35,761 nt of DNA from positions 1 to 35,761 of the forward strand of contig JAGWYJ010000034.1 in the NCBI GenBank assembly GCA_018969425.1, given 5' to 3'. The notes beneath the pieces were generated by a model. That model was not told the origin of the DNA, searched no databases, and worked only from the letters and a program-made list of their open reading frames with translations. This DNA comes from Alphaproteobacteria bacterium. GTDB lineage: Bacteria; Pseudomonadota; Alphaproteobacteria; Caulobacterales; Hyphomonadaceae. The position numbers were made by a program, and so were the translations under genes. The first letter of the stretch is position 1. Each line of letters starts with the position of its first letter. This document shows positions 1 through 10,220 of the stretch, piece by piece.

Positions 1-2
1 GT

Positions 3-626
3 TATAATCCCTGGACGCAGCGCCTGTGCCTTGTTCCGGACGGAGACCTGTTCGCGTCCATCCGCGAGGGTCGGGCCTCGGTGGTCACGGCCGAAATCGA
101 CCACTTCACGCCTGAGGGCGTAAGGCTGAAAACGGGTCAGACACTCCCGGCCGACATCATCGTCACCGCCACAGGTCTTGAACTTCTCTTCCTCGGCGGC
201 ATGCAGGTCAGTCTCGATGGTCGCCCTGTCGATATGACGAAGACGCTGACCTACAAAGGCATGATGTATGAGGGCGTGCCCAATCTCGCCTCCGTCTTCG
301 GCTACACCAACGCCTCATGGACGCTGAAGGCGGACCTGACCTGCGAACATGTCTGCCGACTGCTCCGACGTATGGACCAGACAGGCCTCCGGCAGGTTAC
401 GCCCCGCAATCGTGAGGCCGGCATGGGCGAGGAACCGTGGCTCGACTTCTCCTCCGGCTATGTCCAGCGCTCCCTCGAACGCTTTCCCAAGCAGGGAGAA
501 AAGCGACCCTGGAAACTTCATCAGAACTACATTCTCGACATCATGACGCTTCGCCACGGCGCCATCGAAGATCCCGCCCTGGAGTTTTCAAACCCAGATG
601 CGCCCGCGCATCGGCTCGCCAGCTGA
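3..626 (+). CDS. Flavin-containing monooxygenase, C-terminal part (partial at window start)
   Basis: The reading frame is open from the first bases of the window and ends at the TGA at 624-626, giving 207 visible residues; the N-terminal FAD- and NADPH-binding half lies outside. The visible part begins YNPWTQRLC and continues with VPDGDLF, then ADIIVTATGLEL. These are hallmarks of flavin-containing/Baeyer-Villiger monooxygenases, in which the ATG segment links the FAD and NADPH domains. Such enzymes use FAD, NADPH and O2 to oxygenate ketones or soft nucleophiles; the substrate cannot be told from sequence. An internal ATG at 81 is not the start, because homology runs upstream of it. It converges on the minus-strand DUF188 gene with a 4-base gap. 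Family is clear, substrate unknown. Confidence 0.9.
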   Translation, partial: YNPWTQRLCLVPDGDLFASIREGRASVVTAEIDHFTPEGVRLKTGQTLPADIIVTATGLELLFLGGMQVSLDGRPVDMTKTLTYKGMMYEGVPNLASVFGYTNASWTLKADLTCEHVCRLLRRMDQTGLRQVTPRNREAGMGEEPWLDFSSGYVQRSLERFPKQGEKRPWKLHQNYILDIMTLRHGAIEDPALEFSNPDAPAHRLAS

Positions 627-630
627 CGGA

Positions 631-1107
631 TCAGGCCTGAGATGCGCGCCTTCGCAGGGCGCGCACGGCTGCGGCGTCGAGCGCCCCGAGAAAGCGCGAG
701 CGATCGCGAGCCTCGAAGGGCGCAGGTCCCGAAGCAATGCCTCCGAAAGATCGGACATGCTCCATGATCGCCCGCGACGCCAGGGCGTCGCCGATCATGT
801 CCCGCGTGAAGGTCCGCCCGGTCGGGGATACGGCTTCGGCCTCCCGTTCAAGAGCCCGTGCAGCGAGCGGAATGTCGGACGTGACCACGACATCGCCGGC
901 CTGCGCCCGTTCGGCGATCCAGTCGTCCGCCGCGTCCGGTCCCGCCTCAACCTGGACAAAGCGAATGGTGCGGTCCGCCGGGGTGCGTATGAAGGCGTTA
1001 GCCACGACGCGCACCTCAAAACCCAGACGTCGGGCGACGCGGTAGACCTCCTCTTTAACCGGGCATGCATCCGCATCCACATACATGACAGGCTTCATCT
1101 CGGACAT
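631..1107 (-). CDS. UPF0178/DUF188 family protein (YaiI/YqxD-like)
   Basis: A 158-residue protein with the family signature VDADACPVK near the N-terminus. It is followed by alternating strands and helices, including VVTSDIPLAARAL, an aspartate-rich pattern resembling PIN-like nuclease folds. Length is typical for the family (about 150). Its biochemical role is not established, so no function is assigned. The start at 1107 gives MSEMKPVMYVDADACP; an ATG three codons later is an equally possible start. It is the last gene of the minus-strand run and lies 40 bases downstream of moaD, so it may be co-transcribed with the molybdenum cofactor genes. Confidence 0.9.
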   Translation of the reverse strand: MSEMKPVMYVDADACPVKEEVYRVARRLGFEVRVVANAFIRTPADRTIRFVQVEAGPDAADDWIAERAQAGDVVVTSDIPLAARALEREAEAVSPTGRTFTRDMIGDALASRAIMEHVRSFGGIASGPAPFEARDRSRFLGALDAAAVRALRRRASQA

Positions 1108-1147
1108 CAGCCGCGGCCTCGCCTGGCGGAACAGGTCATGTCGCGGG

Positions 1148-1405
1148 TCATCCCCCGCTCAGGGGCGGCAGTAGGGCGACTTCATCGCCCGGAGAGAGCA
1201 TCACTGCGTCCTCATCCGAGACGAGGGTCTGATTGACCGCAATTCTCATCGATGACGCAGACAGTCGCTCTGCGATCTCAGGGTAGTCCCGCTGAAGACG
1301 CTGCCGGAGCTCGGCTGCGGTGCGAACGTCCTCCGGGAGAGGAAGCGGCCCGTCTCCAAACGCTCCCCGAAGGCGGCCGAAGAGGAGGATCTCTCTCATC
1401 ATCAT
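1148..1405 (-). CDS. moaD: Molybdopterin synthase sulfur carrier subunit MoaD
   Basis: An 85-residue ubiquitin-like protein ending in Gly-Gly (ALLPPLSGG). The terminal glycine is the residue that becomes a thiocarboxylate and donates sulfur to precursor Z in the MoaD-MoaE synthase, making molybdopterin. Length and the [12 protein letters not shown] stretch before GG match MoaD. The first ATG (1405) overlaps the moaA stop in an ATGA arrangement, implying translational coupling; two further in-frame ATGs follow directly (MMM), so the exact start is uncertain by two codons. The partner moaE lies in the same strand run at 4164-4625. Confidence 0.93.
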   Translation of the reverse strand: MMMREILLFGRLRGAFGDGPLPLPEDVRTAAELRQRLQRDYPEIAERLSASSMRIAVNQTLVSDEDAVMLSPGDEVALLPPLSGG

Positions 1406-2478
1406 CCGCCTGTGTGCGACATGGTGCGGGGAGAGGCTGGGGTCGAGAGCCGCCCGGCGTCGAAGTCGTGGCCCTTAGGCTTGCGTTCGATCGCCGACAG
1501 GATCGCCGCTCGCAGGCTCTCTCCGGACGGATCGCTGCGCATCGCCTCCCGAAGGTCGGCCCCGTCCTCCCGTCCAAGACAGGTGTAGAGCCTCCCGGTG
1601 CAGGTCACCCGCACCCGGTTGCAGCTCTCGCAGAAATTATGACTGAGCGGCGTGATGAAACCCAAACGACCGCCGGTCTCCTCCACGCGGACATAGCGCG
1701 AGGGACCGCCGGTGTTGAAGGGAATATCTGTCAGGGTGAAACGCTCCTGAAGCCGTTCACGCACCTGGTCCAGAGGAAGGTAATCCTCCACACGGTTGGT
1801 CTCGGCCTCACCCATCGGCATGGTCTCGATCAGCGTGATGTCGGCGCCGCGAGCATGAGCCCATGTGATGAGCTCAGGGATTTCCGCCTCGTTGACCCCA
1901 GCCAGAGCCACAGTGTTGAGCTTGACGTGCAGACCGGCTTCGAGAGCCGCATCGATCCCGCGCAGGACCTCGTCCAGGCTGTCGCGACGCGCGAGACGTT
2001 CGAACACGTCGCGACGGAGCGTATCCAGGGAGACGTTGATCCGTCGGACGCCGATGGCGGACAGCTCCCCGGCATGACGGGCGAGCAATGTGCCGTTCGT
2101 GGTGAGGGTGAGCTCCTTCAGCCCTGCGCCGAGATGACGCGAGAACCTCGCCATCAGCTCCATCGCATCCTTTCGCACGAGCGGTTCGCCGCCGGTCACG
2201 CGCAGCTTGTCCACTCCGAAGAATGCGAACGCCGCTACGAGCTCATCGAGCTCCTCGAAGCTCAGCAGATCCTTTCGAGGCAGAAAGGTCATGCGCTCCG
2301 GCATGCAATAAACGCAGCGAAGATCGCATCGGTCCGTGATCGACAGACGCAGATAACGAACGCGACGGCCATAGGTGTCGACCAGTGCGCCCGCCGGCCG
2401 CACGGCCGGCGCTCCGCCCTCAGAGGCGGAGGCGCCGGATGCGGGCGCCGGACGGGCGTTGATCAGCGTATGGGCCAT
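1402..2478 (-). CDS. moaA: GTP 3',8-cyclase MoaA (radical SAM)
   Basis: The first committed step of molybdenum cofactor synthesis: radical SAM conversion of GTP to 3',8-cyclo-GTP. The 358-residue protein has the N-terminal CxxxCxxC cluster motif (C51, C55, C58 in [12 protein letters not shown]), the SAM-binding GGEP motif, and a C-terminal second cluster motif, [11 protein letters not shown] followed by a further Cys. It ends in the conserved Gly-Gly tail (MSHTGG) that is functionally required in this family. The N-terminus has about 30 extra Ala/Pro-rich residues before [12 protein letters not shown], so the true start could be later; no clear Shine-Dalgarno sequence precedes 2478. The stop overlaps moaD. 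MoaC, the next enzyme of the pathway, is not in the window. Confidence 0.96.
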   Translation of the reverse strand: MAHTLINARPAPASGASASEGGAPAVRPAGALVDTYGRRVRYLRLSITDRCDLRCVYCMPERMTFLPRKDLLSFEELDELVAAFAFFGVDKLRVTGGEPLVRKDAMELMARFSRHLGAGLKELTLTTNGTLLARHAGELSAIGVRRINVSLDTLRRDVFERLARRDSLDEVLRGIDAALEAGLHVKLNTVALAGVNEAEIPELITWAHARGADITLIETMPMGEAETNRVEDYLPLDQVRERLQERFTLTDIPFNTGGPSRYVRVEETGGRLGFITPLSHNFCESCNRVRVTCTGRLYTCLGREDGADLREAMRSDPSGESLRAAILSAIERKPKGHDFDAGRLSTPASPRTMSHTGG

Positions 2479-2531
2479 GACGGGACCAAGGTTAGCGCTA
2501 TGGGAGCCGAAGTCGAGCCCGGGCTGAGGCC

Positions 2532-3548
2532 TTAGCCCATCGGGTACATGATCTCCCGAGACACCGCGTCAATCTTCTTCAGGATCTCAGGCGACAGAGT
2601 GACGTCGGCCGCCTTGAAGATATCCGGCAGCTGATCGACATGGGTGGCCCCGACGATGGTCGAGGCGACGAAGTCATGAGCCTTGCTCCAGGCGGTGGCC
2701 AGAGTGACCAGCGACATGCCGGCCTCAGCCGCGATCGCAGCGAATCTCGCCGTGGAGGCGAGCGACTTCTCGTTGACGAAGCGACGGGCCATCGCGTTCT
2801 GACGGCCTTCCATGCTGAGATAGTTGGTGAAGCGGGCCCCTTCAGGCCGGGCCCCATCCTGATACTTTCCGGACAGAACACCGCCTGCGAGCGGAGAATA
2901 GGGTATGAGGCTCACGCCTTCCTTCCGGCAGACCTGGGCGAGCTCGTCCTCGAAGCGGCGGTTGTTGAGCGAGAAATTGTTCTGAATGGTGTCGTAACGC
3001 TGGAGGCCGCCCGCGTCCGAGACGGACAGCGCCTTCATCAAGCCCCAGCTGGTCTCGTTCGAGCAGCCGATGATGCGGACCTTGCCCGCCGAGACGAGAT
3101 CGTCGAGCGCGCGCAGGGCATCCTCGTAACGCGCGCCGTGATCGGGCCAGTGGGTCTGATAAAGGTCGATGTAGTCAGTCTGCAGACGACGCAGGCTGGC
3201 CTCGACCGCAGCGACGACATTGTGGCGGTCGAGAGCCGTCATGCCCGCTCTCTGGGGCGAGCGGAACCAGACATGGCTGGGGCCGGAGACCTTTGTCGCG
3301 ATGATCAGCGCATCGCGCGAGCGCGTTTTCATCCAGCGGCCGAGGATCTCCTCGGTGAGCCCGCAATACTCAGGCTTGGGCGGCACGGGATATGTCTCGG
3401 CGGCGTCGAAGAAGTTGATGCCCGCCTCAAAGGACATATCGAGAATGCGGTGGGACATCGCCTCGTCAGCCTGACTGCCGAAGGTCATGGTGCCCATGCA
3501 GATGTCGGAGACGTAAATCGCGCTCGAACCGAGACGTCTGTGCTGCAT
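2532..3548 (-). CDS. Aldo/keto reductase
   Basis: A 338-residue NADPH-dependent oxidoreductase of the aldo/keto reductase superfamily (TIM barrel), closest in style to the Tas/YghZ-like group. The catalytic tetrad is visible: Asp and Tyr in [10 protein letters not shown], Lys in IIATKVSG and His in YQTHWPD. The C-terminal cofactor region contains [12 protein letters not shown]. The start at 3548 is preferred over an ATG five codons upstream because GAGGAG lies at the proper distance before 3548 and overlaps that earlier ATG. It sits between moaB and moaA on the same strand, but no known aldo/keto reductase step belongs to Moco synthesis, so the link may only be positional. Substrate unknown. 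Confidence 0.92.
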   Translation of the reverse strand: MQHRRLGSSAIYVSDICMGTMTFGSQADEAMSHRILDMSFEAGINFFDAAETYPVPPKPEYCGLTEEILGRWMKTRSRDALIIATKVSGPSHVWFRSPQRAGMTALDRHNVVAAVEASLRRLQTDYIDLYQTHWPDHGARYEDALRALDDLVSAGKVRIIGCSNETSWGLMKALSVSDAGGLQRYDTIQNNFSLNNRRFEDELAQVCRKEGVSLIPYSPLAGGVLSGKYQDGARPEGARFTNYLSMEGRQNAMARRFVNEKSLASTARFAAIAAEAGMSLVTLATAWSKAHDFVASTIVGATHVDQLPDIFKAADVTLSPEILKKIDAVSREIMYPMG

Positions 3549-3600
3549 CTGTCTTCTCCTCATTTAAGTCATGTGCGATTCAGGCCGGCCTCAGGAGGAC

Positions 3601-4167
3601 TCAGCTCTCCATCAGGCGCGGCATCAGTTCAACCATGTTGCAGGGGGCGTGGCGGCTGTCGAGCTGCCACCGGATGATCTTCTCCCACCCATCCTTCACG
3701 GCTCCGTTCGATCCGGGAAGACAGAAGATGAAGGTGCCGTTGGCGACCCCGGCGCAGGCGCGCGACTGGAGGGTCGACAAACCGACGCTGTTATAGCTCA
3801 CCATGTGCCAGACTATGTTGAAGCCGTCGATTTCCTTGTCGAAGAGAGGACGAACCGCCTCGGGGGTCACGTCGCGTCCTGTCAGACCGGTTCCTCCCGT
3901 CGAGACGACCGCGTCCACGCCCGGGTCGGCGATCCAGCGGCGCATGATCGAGCGGATCGAATTGACATCGTCCGGACAGATCGCCTTGTCCACAACCTCA
4001 TGGCCGCTCTGGCGAATGCGATCCGCCAGGATATGACCCGAGGTATCGGTCTCGTCAGTGCGGGTGTCGGAGATGGTGAGCACGCACAACCGAACGGGCG
4101 TGAAGGGCCTGTCCATGGCCATCTTGCCGCCGGGGGCAGGCAGGGGCGGGGTCTCCGGGGCCGTCAT
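3601..4167 (-). CDS. moaB: Molybdenum cofactor biosynthesis protein MoaB
   Basis: A 188-residue protein of the MoaB/MogA family, which adenylates molybdopterin before molybdate insertion (MogA-type activity; the exact role of MoaB varies between species). It shows LCVLTISDTR near the N-terminus, the molybdopterin-binding STGGTGLTGRDVTPEA motif and the C-terminal LPGSNGAVKDGW segment. It has an N-terminal extension of about 15 residues compared with E. coli MoaB. The ATG at 4167 is preceded by AAGGAGAG at good spacing and overlaps the moaE stop (ATGA). MoaE and MoaB are therefore translationally coupled. Confidence 0.95.
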   Translation of the reverse strand: MTAPETPPLPAPGGKMAMDRPFTPVRLCVLTISDTRTDETDTSGHILADRIRQSGHEVVDKAICPDDVNSIRSIMRRWIADPGVDAVVSTGGTGLTGRDVTPEAVRPLFDKEIDGFNIVWHMVSYNSVGLSTLQSRACAGVANGTFIFCLPGSNGAVKDGWEKIIRWQLDSRHAPCNMVELMPRLMES

Positions 4168-4625
4168 GTCGTCTCTCCTTCATCCCATCGGGCCCGATCT
4201 TCGAGATCCCGGCGCCGCGGCTCGATCCATTCGGCGCCGTCGGGCCGCACCTCCCGCTTCCAGAACGGGGCCTCCGTCTTGAGCCGATCCATGAGGTAGT
4301 CAACCGCCTGAAGGGCTTCGCGGCGGTGTGCGCTGAGAACCGCGACCAGAACGATCGCCTCACCCGGCCCCATCGGTCCGTAGCGATGAATGATCAGCGT
4401 GTCGATGATATCGAAACGGGTTCGGGCGTCAGCTTCAATCTCAGCCATCCGCCGCTCGGTAAACCCCGGATAGTGCTCGAGCTCGAGGGAGACGACATCC
4501 TGGCCGCCCGCATTCGAGCGAACCGTCCCGATAAAGGAGGCGAGCGCTCCGGCGGAGACGCGCCCCGCCTGAAAGCGGGCCGTTTCCTCATGCGGATCGA
4601 ACCGGTCTGACTGAACACGCACCAT
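4164..4625 (-). CDS. moaE: Molybdopterin synthase catalytic subunit MoaE
   Basis: A 153-residue large subunit of molybdopterin synthase. It binds the thiocarboxylated MoaD tail and inserts two sulfurs into precursor Z. Family signatures include GALASFIGTVR, the ELEHYPGF segment, and the active-site lysine region LKTEAPFWKRE. The N-terminus is MVRVQSDRFDP; ATG 4625 or the GTG immediately after it could be the start. The stop overlaps the moaB start by four bases. It lies 61 bases downstream of the alpha-glucosidase gene on the same strand. Confidence 0.95.
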   Translation of the reverse strand: MVRVQSDRFDPHEETARFQAGRVSAGALASFIGTVRSNAGGQDVVSLELEHYPGFTERRMAEIEADARTRFDIIDTLIIHRYGPMGPGEAIVLVAVLSAHRREALQAVDYLMDRLKTEAPFWKREVRPDGAEWIEPRRRDLEDRARWDEGETT

Positions 4626-4686
4626 AAGGACATCGATACCGAGGCGAAGAGAGCTTCGCCAGCCCCCCCTCGGCGCGATCCGCGCA

Positions 4687-6300
4687 TCAGTCCGACGATG
4701 AGGCGGCCTGCGGCAGTCGGATCAGGGCCGAACCGAAGGCGGAGACGTGCGCGCGCGGGCCCTCCAGTTCAACACGATGAAGAAACAGGGGATCGAGGCA
4801 CCCCTCAGGGAGCTCCGCCACTCCGCCCTGCGGTCCCACGCTGAACATGCACAGAACGACTTCATCGCCATGAACCCGTTCAAAGACAAGAAGATCGGAG
4901 GAAGACGACTTCACCCTGAAGCGTCCTCTCGACAGGGCGGGACTTGAACGACGGATGGCGATGAGCCGGCGGGCGATGTTGAGATGCGAAGCGGCGTCGG
5001 CCTCCTGGACCGAGACCGCCATCGCCCGATGGTTCTCAGGCATCGGCAGCCAGGTCTCCGGGCACACGGAAAACCCTCCTCCTGGCCCGGAGGTCCACGG
5101 CATGGGGGTCCTGCATCCGTCCCGTCCCCGGGACGCCGGCCATGCCGCCAGCCCCAGGGGATCGCGCAGGCGTTCAAAAGGCACATCCGCTTCGGGCAGG
5201 CCGAGCTCCTCACCCTGATAAAGACAGACCGTTCCCCGCAATGAGAGAAGAAGGGCTAGAAAGGTCGGCGCAGCAGCGTCACGCGGCGCGCCCCTGCCCC
5301 ATCTCGTCGCCACGCGGGCGACGTCGTGATTGGAGAACGCCCATGTCGGCCAGCCTGCCTCCTCTCCGTCCGGCCAGAGAGACAGCTTTTCCGCCATCGC
5401 CCGAGCGCTCATGGGCCCCTTGAGGAAATCAAACGCATAGGCGGTATGCAAAGCGCTCCGGCCTCTGGTGTAACGCGACATCAGATCGAATGAACCCGGC
5501 GCGAGCTCGCCAAGGGTCATTCGCGCCCCGTAACCATCCATCACCGCCCGCAGCTCGGCGAGGAATTCAAGCGTTCCGGCCTGATCGGAATTGTAGAGAT
5601 GGACCTGCATATCGCGCGGCAGGGCGGGAGCAGCCTCTCCCGAAGGCGGATTATCCCGCAGCAGCGGATCGTGAACGTAGTAGTTGGCCACATCCAGCCG
5701 AAAGCCGTCGACGCCCCGGTCAAGCCAGAAGCGGGCGATATCGAGTATTTCCCGACGCACCGCCAGGCAGTGGAAATTCAGGTCCGGCTGGCCGGGAAGA
5801 AAATTGTGCAGATAGTACTGGCGCCTCTGCGGCTCCCACGTCCAGGCCGGGCCGCCGAACCAGGCCTGCCAGTTGTTCGGGGGCGATCCGTCGGGGCGAG
5901 GGTCCGCCCAGACATACCAGTCCGCGCGCGGATTCTCGCGACTGCTCCGGCTCTCACGAAACCAGGGATGATCGATTGAGGAATGCGACCAGACCTGATC
6001 GATCACCACTTTGAGCCTTCGGTCGCGGGCCGCGGCCAGAAGCTCGTCGAAGTCCGTCAGATCGCCGAACAGCGGATCGACGTCCCGATAATCCGAGACA
6101 TCATATCCGAAGTCCCGCATGGGAGATCGAAAGAACGGAGACAGCCAGACGCCGTCCACTCCGAGCGACCGGACGTAGTCGAGGCGAACGGAAACGCCCG
6201 CCAGATCACCCACGCCGTCGCCGGATGCGTCCATGAACGAACGCGGATAGATCTGATAGAGAACAGCGCCGCGCCACCAGTCGTCAGGCGATACGCTCAC
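4687..6300 (-). CDS. GH13 alpha-glucosidase
   Basis: A 537-residue glycoside hydrolase family 13 enzyme hydrolysing (or transferring from) alpha-glucosidic bonds in small sugars. The N-terminus VLYQIYPRSFMDASGDGVGD is typical of the GH13_23-like alpha-glucosidases of Alphaproteobacteria and Halomonas. Catalytic residues appear at D203 (GFRLDVANYY, nucleophile), E265 (TLGELAPG, acid/base) and D326 (SNHDVAR, stabiliser). The long frame extends to an ATG at 6540 inside lon, but homology begins just after the GTG at 6300, which has a GAGGGGAAGAGGG purine run upstream and gives a normal family length with a 37-base gap to lon. No signal peptide is visible, so it is probably cytoplasmic. No sugar transporter or regulator lies nearby. 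Confidence 0.93.
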   Translation of the reverse strand: MSVSPDDWWRGAVLYQIYPRSFMDASGDGVGDLAGVSVRLDYVRSLGVDGVWLSPFFRSPMRDFGYDVSDYRDVDPLFGDLTDFDELLAAARDRRLKVVIDQVWSHSSIDHPWFRESRSSRENPRADWYVWADPRPDGSPPNNWQAWFGGPAWTWEPQRRQYYLHNFLPGQPDLNFHCLAVRREILDIARFWLDRGVDGFRLDVANYYVHDPLLRDNPPSGEAAPALPRDMQVHLYNSDQAGTLEFLAELRAVMDGYGARMTLGELAPGSFDLMSRYTRGRSALHTAYAFDFLKGPMSARAMAEKLSLWPDGEEAGWPTWAFSNHDVARVATRWGRGAPRDAAAPTFLALLLSLRGTVCLYQGEELGLPEADVPFERLRDPLGLAAWPASRGRDGCRTPMPWTSGPGGGFSVCPETWLPMPENHRAMAVSVQEADAASHLNIARRLIAIRRSSPALSRGRFRVKSSSSDLLVFERVHGDEVVLCMFSVGPQGGVAELPEGCLDPLFLHRVELEGPRAHVSAFGSALIRLPQAASSSD

Positions 6301-6337
6301 GTCCTGCCCTCTTCCCCTCGCCTGCGAAGCCCCGACC

Positions 6338-8746
6338 TCAATGAGGCCGGGACGCCTCCCCGCCGGTCGCCGGTCCGCGCAGAAGCTCCGCACGGTAGGC
6401 GGCCTCGTCGGTTTCCGACCATGAGGCAGGCGTGAGCGGACGAACAAGGGCGTGCTCAAGCACCTGATCGATGGTCGAGACCGGAATGATTGTGAGCCCG
6501 TTGCGGACATTATCGGGAATGTCGGCGAGATCCTTTTCATTCTCCTCGGGAATCAGCACCGTGGTGATGCCTCCGCGAAGGGCCGCCAGAAGCTTCTCCT
6601 TCAGGCCGCCGATCGGCAGCACGCGCCCGCGAAGGGTGATCTCGCCGGTCATGGCCACGTCCTTCGATACCGGATTTCCGGTCAGGACCGACGCGATCGC
6701 GGTGGTCATGGCGATCCCGGCCGAGGGGCCGTCCTTGGGCGTTGCGCCCTCAGGCACGTGAACGTGAATGTCGGTGTTGTCGAACACCGGCGGACGAATG
6801 CCAAGCTGAACAGAGCGCGACTTCACGAGGCTCGAGGCCGCAGAGATCGACTCCTTCATCACGTCGCGCAGATTGCCCGTCACGGTCATGCGACCGCGAC
6901 CTGGCATCTGAACCGCCTCGATGGTCAGCAACTCGCCGCCCACCTCAGTCCAGGCCAGTCCGGTCACGACGCCGACCTGATCGTCGATGTCGGCGCGGCC
7001 GTACCGGTATTTGCGCACGCCGGCATACTTGCCCAGGGTCTCGGACGTGACCCGGACAGCCTCCGTCTTCTTGAGCTCGATCTCCCGAACCGCCTTACGG
7101 GCCAGCTTGGCGATCTCACGCTCAAGGGAGCGTACGCCGCTCTCACGGGTGTAGTATCGCACGAGGTCGCGCAAGGCGCTGTCTTCGACGACCCACTCGC
7201 CTTCCTTAAGAGAGTGGTTCTCGATCACCTTGGGCAGGAGGTGCCGCCGTGCGATCTCGATCTTCTCATCTTCCGTGTAGCCCTCGATCCGGATGATCTC
7301 CATACGGTCGAGCAGGGGCTGGGGCATGTTCAGCGAATTCGCCGTCGTGATGAACATCACGTCCGACAGATCGTAGTCGACCTCGAGATAGTGGTCGTTG
7401 AAGTTGACGTTCTGCTCAGGGTCCAGAACCTCGAGAAGGGCCGAGGACGGATCGCCCCGGTAATCCATCCCAAGCTTGTCGATCTCGTCGAGAAGGAAAA
7501 GCGGATTGCCGCTCTTGGCCTTCTTCATGGATTGGATGATCCGCCCCGGCATGGAGCCGATATAGGTCCGACGGTGTCCGCGGATCTCAGCTTCGTCGCG
7601 AACGCCGCCAAGGGACATCCGCACGAAGTCGCGACCCGTCGCCTTGGCGATCGACTTGCCAAGTGAGGTCTTGCCGACGCCCGGAGGTCCGACGAGACAG
7701 AGAATAGGACCGCGCATCTTGTCTGAACGGGACTGCACGGCGAGATACTCGAGGATCCGCTCCTTGACCTTCTCAAGGCCGTAATGATCCGCCTCAAGAA
7801 CGTCTTCGGCCACCTCGAGATCGCGAACGACCGGCTTCTTGTTTGACCACGGCAGTGAGACCAGCCAGTCCAGATAGTTGCGGACCACGGTCGATTCAGC
7901 GGACATGGGCGACATCTGGCGAAGCTTTCGCACTTCCTGCTCAGCCTTCGCGCGCGCCTCGTCCGACATCGGGGTCTTCGCGATCTTCTCCTCGAGTTCG
8001 CCGATCTCGTCGCGCTCGCCGCCCTGATCCTGGTCGCCCAGCTCGCGCTGAATGGCCTTCATCTGCTCATTGAGATAGTACTCGCGCTGCGTCTTCTCCA
8101 TCTGACGCTTTACGCGATTGCGGATCTTGCGCTCCATCTGGAGCATGCCGATCTCGCCCTCCATCAGCTGGAAGACCCGCTCAAGACGCTGGGTCACATC
8201 CGACGTCTCCAGAAGCTGCTGCTTGTCCTCGAGCTTGATCGACAGCTGGGCGGCCACCGCATCCGCAAGGCGGGCGGGATCGGTGATGGCGCTCACTGTC
8301 CCGACCGTCTCGGCCGGGATCTTGCGGTTCAGCTTCACATAGCCTTCGAACTGCTCGATCACCGCCCTCACCAGAGCAGCGGCTTCCTCCGCATCGGCGT
8401 CCTTCTCTTCAAGAATGCTGAAGGCGCCGGCATAGTAATCGCCATGATCGATCAGCTTTTCGAGTTTCGCCCGCGACTTGCCTTCGACCAGAACCTTCAC
8501 AGTCCCGTCCGGCAGCTTGAGCAGCTGAAGAATGCTCGCAATCACTCCGACCGAGTGCAGATCCTCTTCTGAAGGATCGTCAACGCCGGCTTCTTTCTGC
8601 GCTACCAGAAGAATGTCGCCGCCGCCCTTCTCGACCTCTTCGAGGGCGCGCACGGATTTCTCGCGGCCGACGAAGAGCGGCGCGATCATGCGGGGGAAAA
8701 CCACGATGTCGCGCAACGGCAGCACGGGCAGATTGGTTGTCATCAT
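6338..8746 (-). CDS. lon: ATP-dependent protease La (Lon)
   Basis: Full-length 802-residue cytoplasmic AAA+ serine protease that degrades misfolded and regulatory proteins. The order is: N-terminal substrate-binding domain ([13 protein letters not shown] at the start), coiled-coil region around residues 190-260, Walker A GPPGVGKT at 353-360, Walker B FLLDEID near 417-423, sensor region, and C-terminal protease domain with the Ser-Lys dyad S675 ([10 protein letters not shown]) and K718 (GGLKEKL). AGGAG precedes two adjacent ATGs at 8746 and 8743; the second has the better spacing. It is the last member of the tig-clpP-clpX-lon block and is separated from clpX by 202 bases, so it may have its own promoter. 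Confidence 0.98.
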   Translation of the reverse strand: MMTTNLPVLPLRDIVVFPRMIAPLFVGREKSVRALEEVEKGGGDILLVAQKEAGVDDPSEEDLHSVGVIASILQLLKLPDGTVKVLVEGKSRAKLEKLIDHGDYYAGAFSILEEKDADAEEAAALVRAVIEQFEGYVKLNRKIPAETVGTVSAITDPARLADAVAAQLSIKLEDKQQLLETSDVTQRLERVFQLMEGEIGMLQMERKIRNRVKRQMEKTQREYYLNEQMKAIQRELGDQDQGGERDEIGELEEKIAKTPMSDEARAKAEQEVRKLRQMSPMSAESTVVRNYLDWLVSLPWSNKKPVVRDLEVAEDVLEADHYGLEKVKERILEYLAVQSRSDKMRGPILCLVGPPGVGKTSLGKSIAKATGRDFVRMSLGGVRDEAEIRGHRRTYIGSMPGRIIQSMKKAKSGNPLFLLDEIDKLGMDYRGDPSSALLEVLDPEQNVNFNDHYLEVDYDLSDVMFITTANSLNMPQPLLDRMEIIRIEGYTEDEKIEIARRHLLPKVIENHSLKEGEWVVEDSALRDLVRYYTRESGVRSLEREIAKLARKAVREIELKKTEAVRVTSETLGKYAGVRKYRYGRADIDDQVGVVTGLAWTEVGGELLTIEAVQMPGRGRMTVTGNLRDVMKESISAASSLVKSRSVQLGIRPPVFDNTDIHVHVPEGATPKDGPSAGIAMTTAIASVLTGNPVSKDVAMTGEITLRGRVLPIGGLKEKLLAALRGGITTVLIPEENEKDLADIPDNVRNGLTIIPVSTIDQVLEHALVRPLTPASWSETDEAAYRAELLRGPATGGEASRPH

Positions 8747-8806
8747 GCGCTCCTGTCCTGAACGGGAACCGGCTCGCGAATGCGCGCAAGACCCCGGGGA
8801 ACGAAT

Positions 8807-8828
8807 GACGCCGGATCGGCCCGGCGTC
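8807..8828 (-). terminator. Weak hairpin between clpX and lon
   Basis: An 8-bp perfect inverted repeat (GACGCCGG / CCGGCGTC) with a 6-base spacer lies in the clpX-lon gap. On the minus strand it is followed by ATTCGTTCC, not a real T-tract. It could be a weak terminator, an RNA-stability hairpin or an operator in front of lon. Confidence 0.3.
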
Positions 8829-8913
8829 TCGTCCTTCTGACGTCTAAGGTGGTCGGTTCATCCTTCCGGTTCAACCCGGCAAGAGCTGAATCAACAGTTA
8901 ATCCCAAATCCGC

Positions 8914-8939
8914 CCCAAATGGCGCGCTTCCGGCGCGCC
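8914..8939 (-). terminator. Probable clpX terminator hairpin
   Basis: A 7-bp all-GC stem (GGCGCGC at 8921-8927 pairing with GCGCGCC at 8933-8939, 5-base loop) lies ten bases past the clpX stop on the minus strand and is followed by ATTTGGGG. The stem is strong but the U-tract is short, so termination may be partial. Confidence 0.5.
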
Positions 8940-8948
8940 CGGGCCCAG

Positions 8949-10220
8949 TCAGGAGGCGCCCGCCTTCGCTTCACGCGGCTCAGACGAATGAACATAAAGC
9001 GGCCTCGCTCGTCCCTCGACCACTTCGGCGTTGATCGCCACTTCGGCGACGCCGCGGAGGTTGGGCAGCTCGAACATGGTGTCGAGAAGGATTCCTTCCA
9101 TGATCGAGCGCAAACCGCGCGCACCGGTCTTGCGCTGAATTGCGCGCCGGGCCACCGCCGCTAGCGCGTCATCGCTGAAGGTCAGGGCCACGTTCTCCAT
9201 CTCGAACAGACGCTGATACTGCTTCAGCAGAGCGTTCTTCGGTTCGGTAAGAATCTGAATCAGCGCCTTCTCGTCCAGATCCTCGAGGGTTGCGATCACG
9301 GGCAGGCGACCGATGAATTCAGGGATGAGGCCGAACTTGACGAGATCCTCCGGCTCGCACTCCTCAAGAACTTTGCCGGTCCGACGATCGTCCGGGTCGA
9401 CGACGTTGGCGCCGAAGCCGATGGAGGAGCCGCGGCCGCGGTCGGAGATCACCTTCTCAAGACCCGAGAACGCCCCGCCGCAGATGAACAGCATGTTGGT
9501 CGTGTCGACCTGAAGGAATTCCTGCTGGGGATGCTTGCGTCCGCCCTGCGGGGGAACGCTCGCCACAGTGCCCTCCATGATCTTCAGAAGCGCCTGCTGA
9601 ACGCCCTCGCCCGACACATCCCTCGTGATCGAGGGATTGTCCGACTTGCGGGAGATCTTGTCGATTTCGTCAATGTAGACGATGCCGCGCTGGGCGCGTT
9701 CGACGTTGTAATCGGAGGCCTGGAGCAGCTTGAGGATGATGTTCTCGACATCCTCACCCACATAGCCGGCTTCGGTCAGGGTCGTAGCGTCCGCCATGGT
9801 GAACGGGACGTCGATGATGCGGGCCAGGGTCTGCGCGAGCAGCGTCTTGCCGCAACCGGTAGGGCCGATCAGGAGGATATTCGACTTCGCCAGCTCCACG
9901 TCCGAATTCTTGGAGGCGTGGTTGAGACGCTTGTAATGGTTATGAACGGCGACCGACAGGACACGCTTGGCCTTGAACTGACCGATCACATAATCGTCAA
10001 GCACATCGCAGATCTCGCGCGGGGTCGGAACGCCGTCTCTGGACTTCACCAGGGCGGTCTTGCTCTCCTCGCGAATGATATCCATGCACAATTCAACGCA
10101 TTCATCGCAGATGAACACGGTGGGGCCGGCGATAAGCTTCTTCACCTCATGCTGGCTCTTGCCGCAGAACGAGCAGTAAAGCGTATTCTTGCTGTCGCCG
10201 CTGGACGTTGTCTTGCTCAT
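8949..10220 (-). CDS. clpX: ATP-dependent Clp protease ATP-binding subunit ClpX
   Basis: The AAA+ unfoldase that recognises tagged substrates and feeds them into ClpP; in Caulobacter-type bacteria ClpXP drives cell-cycle proteolysis. The 423-residue protein has the N-terminal zinc-binding domain (C16, C19, C38, C41: YCSFCGKS and [10 protein letters not shown]), Walker A GPTGCGKT at 119-126, Walker [10 protein letters not shown], and the ClpP-docking IGF-type loop seen as SIGFGAN. I chose the ATG at 10220, two codons inside the longest frame (which begins with GTG), because GAGG sits 5 bases upstream of it. It lies downstream of clpP with a gap of about 165 bases. Confidence 0.98.
   Translation of the reverse strand: MSKTTSSGDSKNTLYCSFCGKSQHEVKKLIAGPTVFICDECVELCMDIIREESKTALVKSRDGVPTPREICDVLDDYVIGQFKAKRVLSVAVHNHYKRLNHASKNSDVELAKSNILLIGPTGCGKTLLAQTLARIIDVPFTMADATTLTEAGYVGEDVENIILKLLQASDYNVERAQRGIVYIDEIDKISRKSDNPSITRDVSGEGVQQALLKIMEGTVASVPPQGGRKHPQQEFLQVDTTNMLFICGGAFSGLEKVISDRGRGSSIGFGANVVDPDDRRTGKVLEECEPEDLVKFGLIPEFIGRLPVIATLEDLDEKALIQILTEPKNALLKQYQRLFEMENVALTFSDDALAAVARRAIQRKTGARGLRSIMEGILLDTMFELPNLRGVAEVAINAEVVEGRARPLYVHSSEPREAKAGAS

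Noticed and set aside
1252-2535. 427-codon plus-strand open frame opposite moaA and moaD
   Set aside because: Antisense shadow; the minus-strand genes have catalytic motifs, this frame has none.
6301-6540. N-terminal extension of the alpha-glucosidase into lon
   Set aside because: The 80 extra residues are low-complexity and lie in the lon coding region; the GTG at 6300 gives normal family length and position.
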